Source: Streptomyces griseocarneus
GTDB lineage: Bacteria > Actinomycetota > Actinomycetes > Streptomycetales > Streptomycetaceae
Direction: 5' to 3'
DNA length: 47,259 bases
NCBI RefSeq assembly: GCF_014655595.1
Contig: NZ_BNBL01000022.1
Location: forward strand, 1 to 47,259
The notes under the pieces are model-generated. The model was given only the letters and a program-made list of their open reading frames with translations. It ran no database searches and was not told the origin of the DNA. A program made the translations under genes and the position numbers. Shown in pieces: positions 27,556 through 35,172 of the stretch (within the stretch, counting starts at the first letter, position 1; each line of letters opens with the position of its first letter).

Positions 27556-27822
27556 TCAGGCGGCGGAGGCCGAGAGGCGGGCGTTGACCGCCTCGATCAG
27601 GGCGCGGGGCGTGCGGGCGTCCGTCAGCGTGTCGTCGTCGAGGGTGATGTCGAACTCGCGCTCGATGCGGCCGCCGGTCTCCAGCAGCGCGAGGGACTCG
27701 TAGCCGAGCGCCTCGAATTCGGCGTCGAGGATGTCCCCGTCGAGGTCGACGCCGTCATCGGCGCCGGCCCCCTCGCGCAGGATGCGCCTGAGGTCCTCGG
27801 CGGTGAAGGTGGTGGCGGGCAT
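27556..27822 (-). CDS. Type II PKS acyl carrier protein
   Basis: An 88-aa ACP. Ser43 in EALGYESLALLETGGRIE is the phosphopantetheine attachment site; the surrounding motif is the aromatic-PKS ACP signature. Acidic helices and length are normal. It carries the growing polyketide for the KSalpha/KSbeta pair encoded just upstream. Probably activated by the Sfp-type PPTase of the same operon. Confidence 0.96.
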   Translation of the reverse strand: MPATTFTAEDLRRILREGAGADDGVDLDGDILDAEFEALGYESLALLETGGRIEREFDITLDDDTLTDARTPRALIEAVNARLSASAA

Positions 27823-27882
27823 GGCGGTCCTTTCCGATGGCGTGCGCGGTCGGGTGAGACGGTGGGGGGAGAGCGGCGCGGG

Positions 27883-29100
27883 TCAGCCGGTCGCGGTCCG
27901 CACGACGGCCGCGGAGTTGAAGCCCCCGTGCCCGCGGGCGAGGACCAGCGCGGTGCCCAGGGCGGCGGGGCGCGGCTCGGGGCCGACCAGGTCGAGGTCG
28001 TACGAGGCGTCCGGGTCCGTGTGGACGGTCGGGGGGATCACCTGGTCGCGCAGGGCGAGGAAGGCGGCGGCGAGGTCGAGCGGCGCCGCGCCCGAGTACA
28101 GCCGGCCGGTCATCGTCTTGGGGGCGGTGACCGGCACCCCGCGCGGTCCGAAGACCCCGGCGAGGGCCTCGGCCTCGACGCGGTCGAGCTCGGGGACGGC
28201 GGCGGCGTCGGCGAAGACCACGTCGATGCCGTCCGGCTCCAGCCCCGCGTCGGCCAGCGCCAGCTCGATCGCCTTGCGCAGGCCCGGGGGCCGGCCGCTG
28301 CCGGGCCGGGGGTCGAAGGTCGAGCCGTAGCCGGCGAACTCGCCGTGGACCCGGGCGCCGCGGCGTTCGGCGTGCTCGCCGTCCTCCAGCACGAGCAGGG
28401 CCCCGCCCTCGCCCGGGACGTGGCCGCGGGCCCGGGCGTCGAACGGCAGGTAGGCGTGCTCGGGGTCGTCGCTGGTGCTCAGCCGGCCGCCGGCCAGCTG
28501 GGCGACCCAGCCCCAGGGGCACAGGGAGGCGTCGATGGCTCCGGTCATCACCAGCGAGGTGCCCTTGCGGATCTGGCGGCGCGCCTGGGCGAGCGCGTCC
28601 AGGCCGCCGGCCTGGTCGCTGACGACCACGCCGCTCGGGCCCCGCATGCCGTTGCGGATGGAGATCTGGCCGCTGTTCACGGCGTAGAACCAGGCGAAGG
28701 ACTGGTACGCGCTGACGTACTGCCCGCCCTTGCTCCACAGCGCCCTGAGCTCGTTCTGGCCGAACTCGAAGCCGCCGGAGGAGCTGGCGGTGATCACCCC
28801 CATGTCGAACTCGGGCAGGTCGCCCGGGGCGATCCCGGCGTCGGCGAAGGCCCAGTCCGCGCCCACCAGGGCGATCCGGGTCATGCGGTCGGTCTGCGGG
28901 AGCAGCCGGCCCGGCAGGTGGTCCTCGGCGACGAACCCCTCGATCTCCCCGGCCAGCCGGGCCGGGTAGTTGGTCGGGTCGAAGCGGGTGATGCGGCCGA
29001 TGCCGGTCCGCCCGCCCAGCGTCGCCCGCCAGTACTCCTCCACCCCCAGGCCGTTGGGCGCGGCGACGCCCAGCCCGGTCACGACGGCCTTGCCCCTCAC
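27883..29100 (-). CDS. Type II PKS chain length factor (KSbeta)
   Basis: A 405-aa KS homologue. The active-site Cys is replaced by Gln163 in VVVSDQAGGLDALA, the hallmark of chain length factors that decarboxylate malonyl-ACP and shape the chain-length tunnel. The FEFGQNELRALWSKGGQYVS and AWFYAVNSGQISIRNGMRGP stretches match known CLFs closely. Start is GTG 29098-29100, overlapping the KSalpha stop (GTGA); a longer open frame upstream has no support. The angucycline context predicts a decaketide. Confidence 0.96.
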   Translation of the reverse strand: MRGKAVVTGLGVAAPNGLGVEEYWRATLGGRTGIGRITRFDPTNYPARLAGEIEGFVAEDHLPGRLLPQTDRMTRIALVGADWAFADAGIAPGDLPEFDMGVITASSSGGFEFGQNELRALWSKGGQYVSAYQSFAWFYAVNSGQISIRNGMRGPSGVVVSDQAGGLDALAQARRQIRKGTSLVMTGAIDASLCPWGWVAQLAGGRLSTSDDPEHAYLPFDARARGHVPGEGGALLVLEDGEHAERRGARVHGEFAGYGSTFDPRPGSGRPPGLRKAIELALADAGLEPDGIDVVFADAAAVPELDRVEAEALAGVFGPRGVPVTAPKTMTGRLYSGAAPLDLAAAFLALRDQVIPPTVHTDPDASYDLDLVGPEPRPAALGTALVLARGHGGFNSAAVVRTATG

Positions 29101-30383
29101 CGGGCACTCCTCTCGGGGCGGGCGAGCACGATCGCGCTCTGGAACCCGCCGAATCCGCTGCCCACCGACAGCACCGCGTCCGTGCGGTGCTCGCGGGCGG
29201 TCAGGGGCACGTAGTCGAGGTCGCACTCCGGGTCGGGGCGGTGCAGGTTGGCCGTGGGCGGCACGACGCCGTGCTCCATGGCCAGCGCGGACGCGGCGAT
29301 CTCGATGGAACCGATGGCGCCCAGCGAGTGGCCGACCATCGACTTGATGGAGCTGACCGGCGTGCGGCGGGCGTGCTCGCCCAGGCTGCGCTTGAAGGCC
29401 GCCGTCTCGTGCCGGTCGTTCTGCTTGGTGCCGGAGCCGTGCGCGTTGATGTAGTCGAGGTCCCCGGGGTTCATCCGCGCCTCGTCGAGCGCGACCCGGA
29501 TGGCCTCGGCCATCTCCCGTCCGTCGGGGCGCAGGCCCGTCATGTGGAAGGCGTTGGAGCGCGTGGCGTATCCGGCGATCTCGGCGTAGACGTGGGCGCC
29601 GCGCCGGCGCGCGGCGTCCAGCTCCTCCAGGACGAACACGGCCGAGCCCTCGCCCAGCACGAAGCCGTTGCGGCTGGCGTCGAACGGGCGCGAGGCGTGC
29701 TCCGGGTCGTCGTTGCGCGGGGTGGTCGCCTTGATCGCGTCGAAGCAGGCCACGGTGATCGGCGAGATCGGCGCGTCGGCCGCCCCCGCGATCATCACGT
29801 CGGCCGATCCCTCGCGGATGAGCTCGGCGGCGTGGCCGACCGCGTCGAGGCCGGAGGTGCAGCCGGTGGAGACCACGGTGCCGGGCCCCTCGGCGCCCAC
29901 GGCCCAGGCCACCTCGGCGGCGAAGGAGCTGGGCACCAGGTAGTCGTAGAGGTGCGGCACCGCGTACGCGTGGTCGACCAGCTCCAGCCGGCCGCCGTCG
30001 CTGACCGTGCGGTACTCCTGGTCCAGGCCGGTGGTCGCGCCCACGGCGCTGCCGATGGTGACGCCGACGCGGTACGGGTCCAGCTCGCCGGTCTCCAGGC
30101 CGCTGTCCTCCACCGCCTCGCGCGCGGTGACCACCGCGAACTGCGCGGCCCGGTCCATGCGGCGGATCTCCTGCGGGCTCAGGCCCAGCAGCTCGGCGTC
30201 GAAGTCCACCTCGGCCGCGACCTGGGAACGGAACGGCGCGGGGTCGAAGAAGGAGATGCTGCGGGTGGCGGTGCGGCCGTCGGTGAGCAGCTGCCAGAAG
30301 TTCTTGACGCCCGGCCCGCCCGGCGCGGTGACCCCGATCCCGGTGATCACCACCCGGCGGCCGCCGGCGGCGCCGGTGGTCAT
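29097..30383 (-). CDS. Type II PKS ketosynthase (KSalpha)
   Basis: A 428-aa condensing enzyme. Catalytic Cys175 in VVSTGCTSGLDAVG, His315 in NAHGSGTKQND and His352 in VGHSLGAIGSIE complete the Cys-His-His triad. The GSGFGGFQSAIVL end is typical. It forms a heterodimer with the chain length factor translated from the overlapping downstream gene. The start overlaps the cyclase stop by 4 bp. Together with CLF and ACP it makes the minimal PKS. Confidence 0.97.
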   Translation of the reverse strand: MTTGAAGGRRVVITGIGVTAPGGPGVKNFWQLLTDGRTATRSISFFDPAPFRSQVAAEVDFDAELLGLSPQEIRRMDRAAQFAVVTAREAVEDSGLETGELDPYRVGVTIGSAVGATTGLDQEYRTVSDGGRLELVDHAYAVPHLYDYLVPSSFAAEVAWAVGAEGPGTVVSTGCTSGLDAVGHAAELIREGSADVMIAGAADAPISPITVACFDAIKATTPRNDDPEHASRPFDASRNGFVLGEGSAVFVLEELDAARRRGAHVYAEIAGYATRSNAFHMTGLRPDGREMAEAIRVALDEARMNPGDLDYINAHGSGTKQNDRHETAAFKRSLGEHARRTPVSSIKSMVGHSLGAIGSIEIAASALAMEHGVVPPTANLHRPDPECDLDYVPLTAREHRTDAVLSVGSGFGGFQSAIVLARPERSAR

Positions 30384-30709
30384 GACGCCGTCCAGTGGTA
30401 GAAGCGCCGGGCCATGGCGTCGGCCGGCGAGCGCCAGGTCTCCGGGTCGTACGCGCCGATGTGCGGCTTGAGGTCCTCGCTGATCCCGACGAACCGCGGG
30501 TCGGTCTTGGCCGCCTCGATCCGCTCGCCGCCGTCCGCGGCGTCGAAGTCCTGGAGGTGGAAGTACAGGCCCCGGTACGCGAAGAGCTGGCGGCGGCGCG
30601 TGCCCATGCGGTGGGGCATGTCGGTCTCGTCGAACGCGCCGAACAGCCGGGCGACGTCGTCGGCGGAGCCGAGGTCCATCCGGGCCACGATCAAAGTGCT
30701 GTGCATCAT
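30380..30709 (-). CDS. Angucycline cyclase (UrdF/PgaF/JadI type, TcmI family)
   Basis: A 109-aa ferredoxin-like polyketide cyclase. Family signature: STLIVARMDLGSADDVARLF at the N-terminus, LFAYRGLYFHLQDF in the middle and FYHWTA at the end. In angucycline pathways this enzyme directs formation of the angular last rings. It sits between the PgaE-like hydroxylase and KSalpha, the canonical place. Two adjacent ATG codons follow GAGGAA closely; the second (30706) has better spacing. Confidence 0.94.
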   Translation of the reverse strand: MMHSTLIVARMDLGSADDVARLFGAFDETDMPHRMGTRRRQLFAYRGLYFHLQDFDAADGGERIEAAKTDPRFVGISEDLKPHIGAYDPETWRSPADAMARRFYHWTAS

Positions 30710-30761
30710 TTCCTCATTCCGGTGGTTCGGTGGTCGGTGACTCGTCGGCCGGGCCGGTGCC

Positions 30762-32243
30762 TCATCGGCCGGGCCCGAACCAGCGCTCCAGGGCCATGGG
30801 CAGGTCGTGACGGCTGCCGGGCGCGATCCACGCCACGTGGCCGTCGGGGCGTACGAGCACGGCGGCCGCGCCCTCGAGCGCGCCCCGCGGCGCGGGGCCG
30901 TGCGGCGCGGCGGTGACCACGTCGATCCGGTCCGTCCAGCCGTCGGCCCGCCGTCGCAGGTGGGGGTTGTCCTCGAGGTCCAGCAGCACCCCGCGGCCGG
31001 CCCGCAGCAGCTCGGTGCTGCCGGTGACGCGGCCCGGCCGGCCGGCCGCCGTGCGCTCCAGCTCCAGGTGGGGCATGCGCATGCCCAGCAGCGGGTGGCC
31101 GGACCCGGCGTCGTAGCGGATGTCGAACCCGCCGGCCCGGCCGGCGAGGTACCGGGCGACCTCGTCGAAGCCCGCCAGCTCGCCCAGCAGGTCGCGCAGC
31201 GGCTGCACCTCGTCGCCGCCGAGCAGCAGCAGGCTCTGCGCCCGGGTGTTGGCGAGCAGCCGGCGCCCGATCTCGTGCCGCTCCTCGTGGTACGTCTCCA
31301 GCAGCGTCTCGGGGGCGGTGCCGCGCACGACCGCGGCGAGCTTCCAGCCGAGGTTCACCGCGTCCTGGATGCCGGTGTTCATCCCCTGGCCGCCGGCCGG
31401 GAGGTGGATGTGGGCGGAGTCGCCGGCCAGCAGCACCCGGCCGCGCCGGTACTCGGTGACCTGGCGGGTGGCGTCGCCGAAGGCGCTGACCCACAGCGGT
31501 TCGGCGTGCGCGATGTCGATGCCGGTCAGCCGCTTCCAGGCGTCCGCCACCTCGGAGAAGGCGGGCGGGCCGTCGCGCCGCTGCGGGGGCGCGCCGCGCT
31601 CGCCGACGACGATGCGCACGATGCCGTCGCCGAGGCGGTTGACCATGACCATGCCGCCGGAGACCCGGTCGGCGACCATGCGGGGCTCGAGGTCGACGCC
31701 CCGCAGGTCGGCCAGGAACATCTCGGTGGTGGCGGCGGTGCCGGGGAAGTCGAAGCCGGCCTCCTTGCGGACGGCGCTGCGGCCGCCGTCGCAGCCGACC
31801 AGGTAGCGGGCGCGCAGCCGTTGCTCGCCGGCCGAGTCGCGGACCCGGACCTCGACGTGGTCACCGTGGTCGGTGAGCCCGACGAACTCCCGGCCGCGCC
31901 GGATGTCGGCCCCCAGCTCGCGGGCCCAGTCCTCCAGTACGGTCTCGGTGGCGGACTGCGGCACGGTCCGGGCGGCGCCGTGCACGGCGACCAGCGGGCC
32001 GAAGTCCACCGGGATTCCGCCGAAGTGCCCCTGCTCGCTGGTCTCGATGCCGCCGAAGCGGCCCAGCAGGCCGCGCTGGTCGAGGACTTCCATGGTGCGC
32101 GGCGCCAGCCCGATCCCGCGCGACTCGCCCGTACGCCCGGGAAGGCGCTCCAGCACGATGACGCCGACCCCTGCCAGCCGTAATTCCCCGGCGAGCATGA
32201 GCCCGGCCGGCCCTGCTCCCACAATGATGACCGAAGCGTCCAT
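30762..32243 (-). CDS. FAD-dependent angucyclinone hydroxylase (PgaE/UrdE/JadH type)
   Basis: A 493-aa class A flavin monooxygenase, very close to PgaE as I remember its sequence. Motifs: VIIVGAGPAGLMLAGELRLAG, DG motif LVGCDGGRSAVRKEAG, GD motif VLLAGDSAHIHLPAGGQG, and a complete thioredoxin-like C-terminal domain (~380-493) ending LPMALERWFG. It hydroxylates C12 and/or C12b of the prejadomycin-type intermediate. I chose the ATG at 32241-32243, preceded by GGAGAGGTGG; the open frame extends upstream without support. A TTA codon at 32181-32183 (residue 21) suggests bldA control of this first tailoring step. Confidence 0.95.
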   Translation of the reverse strand: MDASVIIVGAGPAGLMLAGELRLAGVGVIVLERLPGRTGESRGIGLAPRTMEVLDQRGLLGRFGGIETSEQGHFGGIPVDFGPLVAVHGAARTVPQSATETVLEDWARELGADIRRGREFVGLTDHGDHVEVRVRDSAGEQRLRARYLVGCDGGRSAVRKEAGFDFPGTAATTEMFLADLRGVDLEPRMVADRVSGGMVMVNRLGDGIVRIVVGERGAPPQRRDGPPAFSEVADAWKRLTGIDIAHAEPLWVSAFGDATRQVTEYRRGRVLLAGDSAHIHLPAGGQGMNTGIQDAVNLGWKLAAVVRGTAPETLLETYHEERHEIGRRLLANTRAQSLLLLGGDEVQPLRDLLGELAGFDEVARYLAGRAGGFDIRYDAGSGHPLLGMRMPHLELERTAAGRPGRVTGSTELLRAGRGVLLDLEDNPHLRRRADGWTDRIDVVTAAPHGPAPRGALEGAAAVLVRPDGHVAWIAPGSRHDLPMALERWFGPGR

Positions 32244-32501
32244 CCACCTCTCCCGACTGGCGACCAGGTGCTGTGCACATCTCGCGCGGAATTCCCGGGG
32301 ACTTTGCGATTGGACCGTGTGCGGACCGGTTATCGCGAAGCCACCCGGGTATCCGTGCATCGAAGCCGGGAATTATCTTCATCGCCGGGCCGCACCGGCG
32401 GCAAGGAATCCCGGCAAAGGACATCTGCAAAGGTGCGTCAGGCGTTCGTCAACTCGACAGGAAAATGTCAATTCCGGTGGCACGGCGGCCCGTACGGCCG
32501 G
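32244..32501 (-). promoter_or_regulatory. Promoter region of the angucycline operon
   Basis: 258 non-coding bases between the response regulator stop and the PgaE-like start, the only sizeable gap in the operon and so its likely main promoter. On the minus strand TTGACA (32466-32471) and TTGACG (32447-32452) form a direct repeat of TTGAC spaced 19 bp. I could not assign a convincing -10. Confidence 0.45.
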
Positions 32502-33191
32502 TCATCCGCCCCGGCCGATGCGGAATCCGACGCCGCGCACGGTGAGGATCCAGCCGCTGTGGCCGAGCTTGCCCCGCAGCGAGCTGACGTGGGTGTCGAT
32601 GGTGCGGCTCGCCCGCGGGCCCAGGGCGTTCGCCGAGGTGTCGCCCCAGATGTCCGCCATCAGGCGCTGCCGGGTGACAACGCTGTCGGAATGCGTGGCG
32701 AGGTAGTACAGCAGGTCGAACTCCTTGCGGGTGAGGTCCACCGCCCGCCCGCGCAGCCGCACTTCCCGGGAGCCGGGGTTGATGCACACGTCGCCGACGG
32801 ACAGCGCCTCGGCCGGGGCGGGGGCCGGCGCCGGCGGGCGCCGCGCACGCCGCATGACGGCGTCGATGCGGGCCATTAACTCGCGGAACTCGTACGGCGT
32901 GTCCAGGCAGTCGTCGGAGCCCGCCTGCAATCCCAGGACGCGGTCCAGGTCGGCGCCCTTCCGGGCGAACGCGATGATGGGCGTATCGCTGTTCCCGCGG
33001 ATGCGCCGGCACACTTCCAGGCCGTCGATGTCCGGCAGGTCGAGGTCGAGCAGGACGAGTTCGGCATCGGCGTACGCCCGGAGGGCCTCCGCGCCCGTCG
33101 CGACCGTGACGGCTTCGTGGCCGTGTCGCTCCAGTCGTGGGGCCAGGGGCTCCGCCGCCGTCGTATCGCTCTCCACCACGAGAAGTTGCAC
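32502..33191 (-). CDS. Atypical OmpR-type response regulator (JadR1-like)
   Basis: A 229-aa regulator with receiver (1-~115) and winged-helix DNA-binding (~135-229: LTRKEFDLLYYLATHSDSVV, RTIDTHVSSLRGKLG, ILTVRGVGFRIG) domains. The receiver keeps the phosphoacceptor Asp49 (LVLLDLDLPD), but the acidic pair is E7-S8, the switch Thr/Ser is Ala76 and the conserved Lys is Thr98 (CLDTPY), so phosphorylation is unlikely. JadR1-type activators are known to respond to the end product instead. No sensor kinase is nearby. GTG start with GGGAGG. A TTA codon at 32877-32879 implies bldA control. Confidence 0.9.
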   Translation of the reverse strand: MQLLVVESDTTAAEPLAPRLERHGHEAVTVATGAEALRAYADAELVLLDLDLPDIDGLEVCRRIRGNSDTPIIAFARKGADLDRVLGLQAGSDDCLDTPYEFRELMARIDAVMRRARRPPAPAPAPAEALSVGDVCINPGSREVRLRGRAVDLTRKEFDLLYYLATHSDSVVTRQRLMADIWGDTSANALGPRASRTIDTHVSSLRGKLGHSGWILTVRGVGFRIGRGG

Positions 33192-33714
33192 GATGCCTCC
33201 CAGATTCGGTTGCGCTGTCCGGCTGCCGGCCGTGAAGCGAAGGGGGGTCCGGGTGCGCGGCGGTCCACGCCGACCGCGGCGCGTTCTGAGTGCTGGGCGC
33301 AACTGCCCCGGAAGGGGCCGGCCGGGTTGTCCGTCAGGGCGTCGGGGAACAGCACCGCATGAACATGTGCGTCACCTCGCTGACGTTCTTCCCCCGTCGG
33401 GCCGCCCGTCCGGCGGCCCGCTTGCGCTACTCGTGCAAGCGTCACCGAGTGCCGTGTCCCGGGCAAGCCTGATAAAAATCGTTGGCTATGACAGCTACAG
33501 GGTGTGGCGAGGCTCCCTGATTCTGCGCGCCGCGGCGGAGTGATCGCGTCCGGGGCGCCGCTCGAGTCCCGCTCGATCGGGGCTGTTCAGACCGCGCCGC
33601 GGACAACTCCCGGCGAAACAGGGGTGCTTGCGCGCGGCGCCGGGAAAACCGACCGCTCACCGCCGCTGCCGCTGATCGGTCACTCTGCGTCCGATCGGGC
33701 ACTTGAACACCCGC

Positions 33715-33738
33715 ACGTTGAACTGACCGGTTCAACGT
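33715..33738. promoter_or_regulatory. Perfect 9-bp palindrome related to the efflux-pump operator
   Basis: ACGTTGAAC - TGACCG - GTTCAACGT. The core TTGAACTGACCGGTTCA matches the minus-strand site at the DHA2 pump (TTGAACTGACGAGTTCA) at 15 of 17 positions. Likely binds the same repressor or activator. Confidence 0.65.
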
Positions 33739-33778
33739 CCTGATACGCGTAGTAAGTCGCGTAGTAGCGGTGCGGTAA

Positions 33779-33791
33779 GGGGGCATCCCCC
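33779..33791 (-). terminator. Short hairpin downstream of lanC
   Basis: GGGGG-CAT-CCCCC (plus-strand reading) immediately after the lanC stop. A small GC hairpin that could terminate the lanthipeptide operon. Confidence 0.45.
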
Positions 33792-33792
33792 C

Positions 33793-35172
33793 TCAACCGA
33801 GGAGGAACGCGGCGTCCCATTCGTCCGGCGTACGACCCTCCGTGCCGCCCTCCGCCGGACCCGCCGCACCCGGGCGGGCGTCCGCGTACGAGGCGAGCGC
33901 CAGGGCCACCCCGGCGGCGCCGTCCAGCAGCCCCGGGTTGTCGATGCCAGGCCCGGGCCCGTCGGGGAGCACCTGCCGGAAGCCGAAGGCGGCACCCTCG
34001 TCGAAGTCCGCCACGAGCCCCCGGGCGAGCCGGTCCGCCCCCTCCCACAGCTCCGGCCGCCCGGAGGAGGAGGCCATGCGGACCGCTACGTGCAGCAGCC
34101 CGGCGCGGCCGTGACAGAAGCCGGGGTCGGCGTGCACCGGCCCCGGCAGCGGCCTGCGCAGGGCGGCCGCCATCGCGGCCACGCCGGCGTCGGCCAGTGC
34201 CCGGTCGCCGAGCGCCCACCCCGCCAGCTGGAGGGTCCGGGCCACCCCGGCGCCGCCGTAGCACCACCCCGGGCGGCTCCGCGCCGCCCCGTCCCCGTAC
34301 GAGCGCCGGGCCTCCTCGTCGAAGGCCACCCGCCCCGGCCACAGCGGACCCCACTCGTCGGCGCCCCGCACGTCCAGCACCCAGTCCGCGGCGCGCCGCA
34401 CGGCGTCCGCCGACCCGGCCACCCGCCGCCCGGACAGCCGCGCGAGCGACAGCAGGGCCAGCGGGCCGCAGATGCCGTGCGCGAGGCCCACGTTGAAGTC
34501 GCCCCGGGGGAACTCCCGCCGGTCGCGGGGCACCTGGTAGCGCTCCGGCGAACACCACCAGCCGGGCACGTCCCGCCCGTCGGCCCGCACCGTGCGCGTC
34601 CACGCGACCAGGGCCTCCAGGACCCGGGACAGCGCCCGCGCGGCGGCGTCGTCACCGTGCCCGGCCGCCGTCAGCAGGGCGCGTCCCTGCGCCGCCAGGC
34701 CGGTGATCGCGTCGTAGTCCCCGTAGGCCAGGCCGGGCCCCCGCTCCCGCCACCGCCCCATGAGCCGCTCGGCACGTGCTTCGGCGTACGCGGCATGCGC
34801 CGTGGCGGCGCGTTCCAGGAGCCGGGCGTACCCGCCGTGCTGCCGGGCCTGCAGCGTGGCCGGCAGCAGCAGGTCCCCCACGACGGCCGGGCCGGCCCGC
34901 CCCGCCGCCTCGGCCGCCGCCGCCAGGTGGGCGTGCGCGACGGCGGCCCACGCGGCGTCGTCCCGCGCCCGCCGGATGTGCAGCAGGGCGATCCCCGGGT
35001 GACCCAGCAGCAGGGAGGCCGGCTGCCAGCCGGGCAGCATCAGGGAGGCGGGCAGCCCCTCGAGGGCCCGGCGCGCCCCGAGGGCCACCCGGCCGGGCTC
35101 GCGCAGCAGCTCGGCGACGCGGTACGCGGTCTCCAGCGCCGCGTCGCACAGGGTGTTCACGGCGGGCGTCAC
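33793..35172 (-). CDS. lanC: Class I lanthipeptide cyclase LanC
   Basis: A 459-aa LanC-type cyclase that couples Cys thiols to dehydroamino acids. Zinc ligands are visible as Cys304 (GWCYGGAG), Cys353 and His354 (FCHGRAG). Repeats of the alpha/alpha toroid include VGLAHGICGPLALLSLARL and DNPGLLDGAAGVALAL. Start GTG overlaps the lanB stop (GTGA), with AGGAGG 8 nt upstream inside lanB; longer open frames upstream are antisense-like extensions. All zinc ligands are intact, so it should be active. It modifies the precursor encoded at 38382-38531. Confidence 0.93.
   Translation of the reverse strand: MTPAVNTLCDAALETAYRVAELLREPGRVALGARRALEGLPASLMLPGWQPASLLLGHPGIALLHIRRARDDAAWAAVAHAHLAAAAEAAGRAGPAVVGDLLLPATLQARQHGGYARLLERAATAHAAYAEARAERLMGRWRERGPGLAYGDYDAITGLAAQGRALLTAAGHGDDAAARALSRVLEALVAWTRTVRADGRDVPGWWCSPERYQVPRDRREFPRGDFNVGLAHGICGPLALLSLARLSGRRVAGSADAVRRAADWVLDVRGADEWGPLWPGRVAFDEEARRSYGDGAARSRPGWCYGGAGVARTLQLAGWALGDRALADAGVAAMAAALRRPLPGPVHADPGFCHGRAGLLHVAVRMASSSGRPELWEGADRLARGLVADFDEGAAFGFRQVLPDGPGPGIDNPGLLDGAAGVALALASYADARPGAAGPAEGGTEGRTPDEWDAAFLLG

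Larger units (their letters stand above)
33192..33792. other. 601-bp non-coding region between lanC and the response regulator
   Basis: No gene with a credible ribosome site or coding bias was found. It should hold the response regulator promoter and the end of the lanthipeptide operon. Contents seen: a perfect 9-bp palindrome (33715-33738), a hairpin after lanC (33779-33791) and TTGAAC-type sequences around 33700. A 79-codon open frame at 33504-33743 crosses the palindrome and looks spurious. Confidence 0.6.

Noticed and set aside
26665..29214. 849-codon plus-strand frame
   Set aside because: Antisense to aromatase, ketoreductase, ACP and chain length factor genes; shadow composition.
33504..33743. 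79-codon plus-strand frame between lanC and the response regulator
   Set aside because: No ribosome site, no recognisable motif, and it runs through the perfect palindrome at 33715-33738.
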